From assembly GCA_050747825.1 (NCBI GenBank), contig JBOGJG010000120.1, positions 1-23,255 of the forward strand: a stretch of DNA of 23,255 bases, read 5' to 3'. Position 1 is the first letter of the stretch. Each line of letters starts with the position of its first letter. Positions 1-5,820 of the stretch are shown here, one piece after another. The translations under genes and the position numbers were made by a program. The notes under the pieces are model-generated. The model was not told the origin of the DNA. It was given only the letters and a program-made list of their open reading frames with translations, and ran no database searches. Source of the stretch: JBOGJG01 sp050747825. GTDB taxonomy: Bacteria; Acidobacteriota; UBA6911; RPQK01; JBOGJG01.

Positions 1-117
1 CTGGGGCGCTTGGACCCGTCTTCAGCGTTGCTCGTCAGTTGCCTATTCCCGATAGGCGCCTTCCTCGCGCCTTGAATACGGGTCAAATCGCCTCCAGCGA
101 TAGCGCACTTATTTATG
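1..117. other. Non-coding left edge, no gene recognised
   Basis: No frame here reads as a recognisable protein and no tRNA-like fold was seen. A small hairpin (CCTAT, five-base loop, ATAGG) lies near 43-57. With the remnant to its right, this makes about 415 bases without an intact gene. Confidence 0.4.
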
Positions 118-324
118 TTACGAAGCACTAGACATTCCAGCCGCTGGTTCGTCCCCCAAAGTAGTAAACGCCTTCTGGGTTGATAGATATCTGGCATAAA
201 GGTATCCAGCGCCGCCGCCGGGGGAATGTGTGCCAGCCTTCAGGCAGTAGCTCTGCGCCTGGATTTCCCACAATCCGGAGGGCAGCAGAAAGCCGCCATG
301 AGGTCCCCGCTCCAGTTCCGTCAT
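118..324 (-). pseudogene. Truncated fragment of an uncharacterised conserved protein
   Basis: The minus-strand frame reads MTELERGPHGG, then LWEIQAQSYCLKAG, then a Gly-rich turn ending in GYLYA. From memory, the SYCL-x-AG ... GYLYA stretch resembles a conserved core of uncharacterised bacterial proteins in which YLYA normally continues into Pro-Leu-Lys. Here the match stops at the Ala codon near position 193, and the rest of the frame (118-192) looks unrelated. The frame is also open upstream of the ATG, reading RYFPSKDFRP just before it, with no Shine-Dalgarno sequence, so the conserved part probably began further upstream. I read it as a gene remnant cut by a rearrangement near 193. It could instead be a chance frame. 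No function is proposed. Confidence 0.35.
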
Positions 325-385
325 CGGCCTGAAATCTTTACTCGGAAAGTATCGAGAGCTTGAGAACCAGCAGTAGAGAGGAGTT

Positions 386-411
386 GTCGGGCCCTGCCCG
401 GCAGGGCCGAC
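386..411 (-). terminator. GC-rich hairpin downstream of the 416-1405 gene
   Basis: GCCCTGC (391-397) pairs with GCAGGGC (401-407) across a three-base loop. The outer GTCGG and CCGAC bases extend the stem with one bulge. It starts five bases beyond the TAA of the minus-strand gene ending at 416. There is no T-tract on the transcribed side, so it may protect the 3' end or cause only weak termination. Confidence 0.4.
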
Positions 412-415
412 AGAG

Positions 416-1405
416 TTAGTTATTTTTCAGTTTAAAACCGGCAGGGATGGCGACCTCGGCATCCGATACGCTGGTTGAAACGTTGAGCGTCTCGTTGTTG
501 ATGGTCATCACAACGCTGCGAGCCTGCGGCTCCTCCTTGTCCTTCTTTTTCATCACCTTTTTGGCAAAGCCGCCAAAGAGACCACCGCCGGAAGATTCTT
601 GCTCTTCCGCTTCTCTCTCCTGCTCCAACTGCTCCTGGCTTTTCACGCTTTCCACGGTCATGACGGTCACGAGGGGCGTTCCTTCCAGGTTGACGTTTTC
701 AGCCTGATAACGCTGCATGGCCTGGTCCAAACCGGGAAGCAGGGCCAGAGCTGCGGCCAGGTCCTTGCCCGAGATTGCCATGGAGAGCTTTTCCGCGTAA
801 CGCCGATCAAATTCCGTAATCTCTTCCATTTCCTGAATCTCAGGAGCCAGCCAGGTGTTGGTCGTCATGACCAGGCCTCCGCTTTCTTCCAATTCCTTCC
901 CCTTTTCACGGACGGTAATGGTCATGACCACTTCGCGAGAATCATAGCCGCTGATGTTCTTCGTCTGGCCGGACTCGCGCAGGTCAAAATCGATTTCGTA
1001 TTCTTTCTCACCGGCCTCAGCATCATCGACCGCTTCATCCGAAGATTCCGCGGCCTTTCTGGCTTCGGCCTGGGCTTTTTCAAGCTGGCGGCGCAATTCG
1101 TCAAACGTCGTGACCGTATAACTTTTCTTGCGCATATCCAGGTTGTAAACCTTCTCCTCATCCAGGTCGATGATCTCTCCTGTGAACTCGTTAATACTCG
1201 CCTTGCGATTATCTTGCACCGTGACCGTGCTGACCACACCTTCCTTAGCCGACTTGCCTCCTAAGAACCCAAGCACCTTCCCCGCAAAGCCGGCCAGCTC
1301 AAACTTGCTCTTCTGCTCAACCTTTACGTCCGCAAGCGCATCCACAGATGCCGCCATGAGAGCCAGGCAAGCAAAACTCAACCCAACCCGATTTAATCTG
1401 TTCAT
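416..1405 (-). CDS. Secreted protein of unknown function, partner of the M48 protease
   Basis: A 329-residue protein with a signal peptide (about residues 1-25, ending in ALA). A small Gly-rich stretch follows (AGFAGKVLGFLGG), then a beta-rich body, an Ala/Glu/Lys-rich segment likely to be helical (about 105-140), and a Glu-rich then Lys-rich tail around SSGGGLFGGF and KKVMKKKDK. The body (NISGYDSREVVMTITVRE, WLAPEIQEMEEITEFDRRY) vaguely resembles secreted DUF4412-type proteins, but I would not assign the family firmly. The ATG at 1405 has a good GGAGG five bases upstream. The gene starts 39 bases after the M48 protease stop on the same strand, so the two are probably co-transcribed. Periplasmic location is inferred from the signal peptide. 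No catalytic motif is visible, so binding, chaperone or substrate roles are equally possible. Confidence 0.8.
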   Translation of the reverse strand: MNRLNRVGLSFACLALMAASVDALADVKVEQKSKFELAGFAGKVLGFLGGKSAKEGVVSTVTVQDNRKASINEFTGEIIDLDEEKVYNLDMRKKSYTVTTFDELRRQLEKAQAEARKAAESSDEAVDDAEAGEKEYEIDFDLRESGQTKNISGYDSREVVMTITVREKGKELEESGGLVMTTNTWLAPEIQEMEEITEFDRRYAEKLSMAISGKDLAAALALLPGLDQAMQRYQAENVNLEGTPLVTVMTVESVKSQEQLEQEREAEEQESSGGGLFGGFAKKVMKKKDKEEPQARSVVMTINNETLNVSTSVSDAEVAIPAGFKLKNN

Positions 1406-1444
1406 AAAAACCTCCGTAGAAAACGATTGATAAAGTACATCGAA

Positions 1445-2590
1445 TCACCCTTCTTTGAACTTCTTCAGCTCATCGGGAGTAATTTCGACGCTGACCACTT
1501 CCGGGTTTCCGGGATCCTCCATCCCGAATTCCGTCTCCACTCCTCGTGCCGCGGCAGAGCCCGTGACTTCGGCGCTTTCCTCTTTCTCACCGAGCCCTGT
1601 CGGGTTCCTGAGCTTTGAGAGGAGGCCGCCGCCGCTTTTCTGTTCTTTCTTCTCTGATTCTGCCTTGTCTTCCTCTTCTTCTTTGTTTTCCTTTCCGCCT
1701 GAACTCTCTCCTGCCAATCCCCGGGCGCCTTCGACGACCTCACTCGTGTCGGCAAATTCCCGCAACTCATACTGGATGGCGGCGGCGAAACGCTCTGCCA
1801 GAATCGCGGGCGAGTCTTTTCCAAGCTTATCGTCCTTAATCTGCTTGTCTACTTTCTTGATCCGCTCGTCCGTTTGCGGGTGAGAGGCGAACAACCCGGT
1901 TCGAGTCTTTCGTTCCGAGTATCTCGATTTGAGCGTTTCCAGAAAATCGCCCAGACCCTGAGGGTCATACCCCGCCTCGGCAGCGATCTGAATACCAACC
2001 TCGTCGGCCTCGAGCTCTTCAGCGCGGCTGAAGCCCTGGAGCAGAGCTTCTGTAGCTTTATCCACGATCTTCTGCATGACCTGGGAGTTCTCCCGCAGTG
2101 TCGTCTGATCGTCGGCCAGTTCGATCCCCTTCAGCTTCTGAATGCCGTTGAGAGTATGCTTTTCAGTTACATGTGAGATTTCGTGAGCAAGTACTCCCGC
2201 CAGCTCGGCCTCGTTCTTCATAGCCGCCAGCGCTCCCCGGGTGATGTGAACAAGTCCGCCGGGAGCGGCAAAGGCGTTGATACTGTCGGAGTCCAGGATA
2301 ACGAATTGATAATCGAGTTTAGGCCGCTCACTCTTGGCCGCGACGACGAGTCCGACCAGAGCGACGTAACGGGTTTGTGCCTCGTCCTGCTGCACGCCGT
2401 AAATGTCACGGATCTTTTGGCTGATCCCCTGGCCAATGGCGCGCTCGTCCTGTTCCGAGATTTTAAATTCGTCCAGCGTCTGCTTGGCGCTATCTGCCTT
2501 GTCGAGGATTTTTTTCAAACCGCCAAACTGTGCGTTGGCGGGGCAAAGCAAAAAGGCTGAAACAATAAGTCCTGTCAGTATTTGGTTCAT
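1445..2590 (-). CDS. Secreted M48-family zinc metalloprotease (BepA/LoiP-like)
   Basis: A 381-residue exported protease. A signal peptide covers residues 1-20 (MNQILTGLIVSAFLLCPANA). The zinc motif HEISH lies at 136-140, preceded by AAPGGLVHITRGAL, which is typical of M48. The third ligand is probably Glu194 in EELEADEVG. ASHPQTDERI (235-244) is the conserved downstream SHP-x-x-x-x-R element. Periplasmic M48 enzymes such as BepA degrade misfolded outer-membrane proteins; a similar quality-control role here is inference. There is no obvious TPR region. Instead the last ~100 residues are a Lys/Glu-rich low-complexity tail with KSGGGLLSKL, echoing SSGGGLFGGF in the next gene. The start has GGAAGGA upstream of the ATG. 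It is first in a two-gene minus-strand unit and diverges from the cyclase gene. Confidence 0.9.
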   Translation of the reverse strand: MNQILTGLIVSAFLLCPANAQFGGLKKILDKADSAKQTLDEFKISEQDERAIGQGISQKIRDIYGVQQDEAQTRYVALVGLVVAAKSERPKLDYQFVILDSDSINAFAAPGGLVHITRGALAAMKNEAELAGVLAHEISHVTEKHTLNGIQKLKGIELADDQTTLRENSQVMQKIVDKATEALLQGFSRAEELEADEVGIQIAAEAGYDPQGLGDFLETLKSRYSERKTRTGLFASHPQTDERIKKVDKQIKDDKLGKDSPAILAERFAAAIQYELREFADTSEVVEGARGLAGESSGGKENKEEEEDKAESEKKEQKSGGGLLSKLRNPTGLGEKEESAEVTGSAAARGVETEFGMEDPGNPEVVSVEITPDELKKFKEG

Positions 2591-2630
2591 GATTCCTTCC
2601 TTACTTCAAGCTTCAAGAAGATAGTTGCTG

Positions 2631-2639
2631 ATTCTAGCA
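2631..2639 (-). promoter_or_regulatory. Extended -10 promoter for the M48 protease gene
   Basis: Read on the minus strand, the bases are TGC TAGAAT, an extended -10 (TGn) joined to a five-of-six match to TATAAT. It lies 40 bases upstream of the ATG, leaving room for a leader carrying the GGAAGGA ribosome site. No convincing -35 was found, which extended -10 promoters tolerate. Confidence 0.45.
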
Positions 2640-2669
2640 AAACAAATGCCAGCCAAGTGTTTAAAACTG

Positions 2670-2675
2670 TAGAAT
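2670..2675 (+). promoter_or_regulatory. -10-like box close to the cyclase start
   Basis: TAGAAT ends nine bases before the cyclase ATG at 2685, and no Shine-Dalgarno sequence lies between. A transcript from here would start about three bases before the ATG, so it would be practically leaderless. The same hexamer faces the other way for the M48 gene at 2631-2636. No good -35 was seen. Confidence 0.35.
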
Positions 2676-2684
2676 ACCTCCGAA

Positions 2685-4643
2685 ATGGCGCAGCAAAAAC
2701 ATTACGGCCAGGTACTGGCATTGATGGCTCTGGCTGCCGCCAGCGTAGCTCTGGCCTGGATCCTGAACAACTCGGCTTTCTTTCAGACCCTGGAACTGAA
2801 GACAGTCGATTACCGGTTCCGGCTTTTGCCCCAGCAGCAATCAGCCTCCCCAGACATCGTCATTGCCGAAATTGATGACTTTAGCATCAGGCATCTCGAA
2901 CCCGCCTTCGGGCGCTGGCCCTGGAGCCGCGAAGTGCATGCTCTCTTCCTTCGTTTTATGGAAAGAGCCGGGGCGAAGGTGGTGGCTTACGACGTGCTGT
3001 TTACGGAAAAGGACATCTCCAATCCCGAAGGGGATGAAGCCTTGGTGGAGCAGACCCGCAAATCAGGCAATGTGGTGCATATTGTCTATCCTGGAAATCA
3101 GAAGGACACCGGCGAGCCGGACGCTGAGATTTTGAGCTCCCGTTCGATTTCCCTGGCTGGAGATTTTCCTGATTTTGTGCAGGCCGACTTTCCGCTTGCT
3201 CCTCTGGCACGAGCCTCGCGCGCCATCGGGCATGTGGCAAGCGCTCTGGATGCGGACGGCCCTTTTCGCCACTACTTATTGATGGTTTTCTATGAAGGCC
3301 GGGCGCTGCCCGCTCTGGCGCTTGCGACGGCGCTGGTCGGCCGCGGGCTTTCTATTCAGGATATTGAACTGGAGGGTAAAACGGTACAGGCGGGTGCCAT
3401 CCGCGCGCCGCTGGATGAGAATTGGCGGCTGCCCATCTGGTTCAACGGCGGCCCCGGCACCTACAAGAGCTATGGGTACAGCCATGTGGTCTATTCGGAG
3501 GCCCAGATCGAGGCGGGAGAGGAGCCGATCATCGATCCTGGAACGTTTAAGGACAAGATCGTGCTGGTGGGCGTCACCGCCGCTGGTCTCCACGACCTGT
3601 TTACGACTCCCTACAGCGGCTCTGCTCAGGACACTGCGGCGGCAGGTGATGAGGTTCGTCTGGGCAAGATGGCTGGAGTCGAGGTCCATGCAAATGTCGT
3701 GGATAATCTGCTCCACAACCGCTATCTGTTCAGCATGCCTCCTCTGCTCGCCTGGATAATCGCCGCAATCGTCACCACGCTCGGACTTCTGATCCTTTTT
3801 TACGTTCGACTTTCCATGGCCTGGATTGGCTTGGCGATCATTATTGGAGGGTATCTGGCCCTGGCCCAGGAATTTTTCTCAAACCATTACAAACTGCCCG
3901 TGGTGCCGGTGGCATCCTCCTGGGGCATCGCGCTGGTCCTGGGTTTTGCCTATCAATACTGGGTAGAGGGTGTAGAGAAACGGAAGGTGAAAACGATCTT
4001 CTCCCGATATGTTTCCAGAGACGTCTACCAGCAACTCCTCAGTGATCCTTCGGCCGCTGACCTGGGAGGCAAGCGAACGCTGGTCACAGTCCTATTTTCA
4101 GACCTGCGGGGATTTACCTCTATGTCCGAGAATCGTCCTCCCGAGCATATTGTCGCTCAGTTGAATGAATATTTCTCGGCCATGGTCGAAATAGTTTTCG
4201 AACACAGGGGAACCATAGACAAATTTGTCGGAGATATGATCATGGCGCTTTTCAACGCTCCGCTCCCCGATTCTCAGCATTCTGACCACGCGCTGCAGTG
4301 CGCTCTGGCCATGCAACGGCGGCTGAAGGAACTGAATCGCGATTGGAAGGAGCGCGGCTTACCTGAGCTGGCTTGCGGTGTGGGTATCAACAGCGGCGAG
4401 ATGATCGCCGGCAACGTTGGGGCGGAAACGATCCGCAGCTACACGGTCATCGGAGACAACGTCAATCTGGGTGCCAGGCTGGAGTCGTTGTGCAAGGATT
4501 ACAAGGCCGACATCATTATCAGTGAGTTCACGCGAAAGCTCTTGCAAGATCAATATCCGGTGCAGGAATTGGGCGAGGTGACGGTCAAAGGCAAGTCTCG
4601 CCCTGTGAAAATCTTCCAGGTTACTGCTCGAGATTTCGATTGA
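2685..4643 (+). CDS. CHASE2-domain class III adenylate cyclase
   Basis: A 652-residue membrane receptor predicted to make cAMP from ATP. One N-terminal membrane helix (about 9-29) leads into an extracytoplasmic CHASE2 sensor (about 35-345; note DIVIAEIDD and GRWPWSR). Three helices follow (about 353-420), then a cytoplasmic class III cyclase domain (about 465-650). The catalytic set looks complete. The metal-binding aspartates are Asp473 (FSDLRGF) and Asp517 (KFVGD). The purine-selecting pair is Lys513 and Thr587 (YTVIGD), the class IIIb adenylate pattern. The transition-state pair is Asn594 and Arg598 (VNLGAR). What CHASE2 senses is unknown. The ATG has no ribosome site, and a -10-like box sits nine bases before it. 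It diverges from the protease operon, which could place envelope proteolysis and cAMP signalling under shared control; that link is only positional. Confidence 0.93.
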   Translation: MAQQKHYGQVLALMALAAASVALAWILNNSAFFQTLELKTVDYRFRLLPQQQSASPDIVIAEIDDFSIRHLEPAFGRWPWSREVHALFLRFMERAGAKVVAYDVLFTEKDISNPEGDEALVEQTRKSGNVVHIVYPGNQKDTGEPDAEILSSRSISLAGDFPDFVQADFPLAPLARASRAIGHVASALDADGPFRHYLLMVFYEGRALPALALATALVGRGLSIQDIELEGKTVQAGAIRAPLDENWRLPIWFNGGPGTYKSYGYSHVVYSEAQIEAGEEPIIDPGTFKDKIVLVGVTAAGLHDLFTTPYSGSAQDTAAAGDEVRLGKMAGVEVHANVVDNLLHNRYLFSMPPLLAWIIAAIVTTLGLLILFYVRLSMAWIGLAIIIGGYLALAQEFFSNHYKLPVVPVASSWGIALVLGFAYQYWVEGVEKRKVKTIFSRYVSRDVYQQLLSDPSAADLGGKRTLVTVLFSDLRGFTSMSENRPPEHIVAQLNEYFSAMVEIVFEHRGTIDKFVGDMIMALFNAPLPDSQHSDHALQCALAMQRRLKELNRDWKERGLPELACGVGINSGEMIAGNVGAETIRSYTVIGDNVNLGARLESLCKDYKADIIISEFTRKLLQDQYPVQELGEVTVKGKSRPVKIFQVTARDFD

Positions 4644-4731
4644 ACTTGATGGAGTCGGGCTGGGCGCCGGCCACCAGACCGGCTGGACCGATCTGGTGGC
4701 CAATCTCATTGACGAGTGCCGGCGCTGGTAG
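4642..4731 (+). pseudogene. C-terminal tail of a GH63/MGH1-like glycosidase gene
   Basis: In the frame one base off the cyclase, this stretch reads GLGAGHQTGWTDLVANLIDE, then CRRW and TAG (4729-4731). From knowledge of the family, a G-x-G-x-x-HQTGW-x-x-LVA-x-L-I ending is characteristic of the extreme C-terminus of GH63-type glucosidases and MGH1-like hydrolases. Nothing of the other several hundred residues is present; the frame runs straight back into the end of the cyclase gene. This indicates a deletion that removed the rest of the hydrolase gene and joined its tail to the cyclase stop. It has no start codon of its own and is not expected to make a protein. The family call rests on about 20 residues. 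Confidence 0.6.
4669..4701. repeat. Perfect inverted repeat in the glycosidase remnant
   Basis: GGCCACCAGA (4669-4678) is perfectly complementary to TCTGGTGGCC (4692-4701), with a 13-base loop. It lies between two convergent genes and could help end transcription from either side, although there is no T-tract. The arms lie within the coding fragment for the HQTGW motif, so the hairpin may simply be a by-product of that sequence. Confidence 0.5.
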
Positions 4732-4748
4732 CACAACAAACCAGGCAG

Positions 4749-5651
4749 TTACTCCGGAAAGTCCTTCAAGAAGACAGGAATCACCCGCTCGATCGTCTCA
4801 GAGTCAGGCTGAGCTGGATTGATCAACATTCCGCTCTTCGAGTCCATCTGCCATCCCTGCATCGTTTCGAACTGGACAACCGGCTGGACGACGTACTTTC
4901 CTTCCTGTACGTTCCATTCTGCCGGCCCGGCGATGCTGAATTCAATATCGTTATCCCTTATCGCATTGGGCACACGATGCGAGACCAGCTTGATCTCGTT
5001 TTTCCCTTTCTTCAGAAGAGAGGTGATCACGACCTGTCGAGACTGCAGCGCAAAGGAATTTAAGGGCGTACCATTTACAAACACCGTTGCCGTCGCGGAA
5101 GGGTTCCAGGCAACGCTCGCCCCGCCGTAATTGGGCTTGCTCACCAGAATAAAATCGCCGGCCTTCAGCTCCTGGTTTTCCATTCCCAGGCCTGCGAAAT
5201 AGAAATTATAGGTCAGAGTGACTTCCTTGACGTTCGGACCCAAAGGGTGAGAATACGTTCCTTCGTCAAATTTCCAGTCCGTGCCATTTTCAAACTCCCA
5301 CAACACAGGATTCATGATCATCCGATTGTTGTCTTTGCGCATGGAACCGATTCGGAAAATCAACGTATTACCTTTGGAAGCCGGCTCCTGCGGAGTGGTT
5401 TTGATCGTGATCGTATTCCACCCTTCCTTCAGGTACTCCTCAATAGGTTCAAAGGAATCAGAGGTATAGATATTGATGGTGCTGCCGTTAATGATGAACT
5501 CGCTGTGCAGCGGATTATCCCAGGAGTTGTACTCGCGCGCCACCCACACATGGATAGGCGCGGCATCGCCGGAGTCCGCCGATTGAGCTTGCGAAAAAGG
5601 GTTCGTCAGAAAAATGCCAACGGTTAGTAGGGCAATAATACGCAAGTGCAT
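4749..5651 (-). CDS. Secreted protein of two beta-rich repeats, unknown function
   Basis: A 300-residue exported protein with a signal peptide (about 1-22). The rest appears to be an internal duplication. Each half has an FIING or VFVNG strand, then YLKEGWNTITIKT in the first and LLKKGKNEIKLVSH in the second. Later come strands around LWEFENGTDWKFDEG in the first and VVQFETMQGWQMDSKSG in the second. The pattern suggests two jelly-roll or Ig-like beta-sandwiches, as in carbohydrate-binding or adhesive proteins, but no family is recognised. The ATG at 5651 has AGGAG about nine bases upstream. It diverges from a secreted esterase-like hydrolase, so a role in polysaccharide binding or breakdown would fit; that is context only. 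Confidence 0.8.
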   Translation of the reverse strand: MHLRIIALLTVGIFLTNPFSQAQSADSGDAAPIHVWVAREYNSWDNPLHSEFIINGSTINIYTSDSFEPIEEYLKEGWNTITIKTTPQEPASKGNTLIFRIGSMRKDNNRMIMNPVLWEFENGTDWKFDEGTYSHPLGPNVKEVTLTYNFYFAGLGMENQELKAGDFILVSKPNYGGASVAWNPSATATVFVNGTPLNSFALQSRQVVITSLLKKGKNEIKLVSHRVPNAIRDNDIEFSIAGPAEWNVQEGKYVVQPVVQFETMQGWQMDSKSGMLINPAQPDSETIERVIPVFLKDFPE

Positions 5652-5677
5652 AAGCGGTTCTCCTATGGGAAAAAGTT

Positions 5678-5698
5678 TAAAGGTTAAAGGTTAATGGT
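5678..5698 (-). repeat. Three tandem heptamers in the leader of the 4749-5651 gene
   Basis: On the plus strand, TAAAGGT, TAAAGGT and TAATGGT follow each other with no gap. The block lies 27-47 bases upstream of the minus-strand ATG. It could be a slipped-strand tract, a protein-binding array, or one arm of the period-7 repeats seen elsewhere in the window. Confidence 0.7.
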
Positions 5699-5707
5699 AA
5701 TGTGCGA

Positions 5708-5713
5708 AGTATA
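5708..5713 (-). promoter_or_regulatory. Possible -10 box for the 4749-5651 gene
   Basis: Read on the minus strand this is TATACT, five of six bases matching TATAAT. It lies 57 bases upstream of the ATG, so the heptamer repeats would fall in the transcript leader. No clear -35 is visible. Confidence 0.3.
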
Positions 5714-5765
5714 CACCAGATCCTTCCGGAGTGCGCTCTTTCTGGGGAGTGTATCGGTCACGGAA

Positions 5766-5795
5766 TTTCCACCGTTCACTTTCAAGGCGTATGAT
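5766..5795 (+). promoter_or_regulatory. Possible promoter for the secreted hydrolase gene
   Basis: TTTCCA (5766-5771), an 18-base spacer and TATGAT (5790-5795) fit a weak sigma70-type promoter. Transcription would start near 5802, just before the AAAGGG ribosome site at 5809-5814. Confidence 0.35.
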
Positions 5796-5820
5796 ACGTT
5801 GATCGTGTAAAGGGATGCTG

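Noticed and set aside
599..1264. A 221-codon plus-strand frame opposite the 416-1405 gene
   Set aside because: The minus-strand reading has a signal peptide, a good ribosome site and operon context; the plus-strand frame has none of these.
4640..4822. A small plus-strand frame starting in the cyclase stop region
   Set aside because: It has no ribosome site or homology, and it competes with the better-supported glycosidase remnant frame and the 4749-5651 gene.
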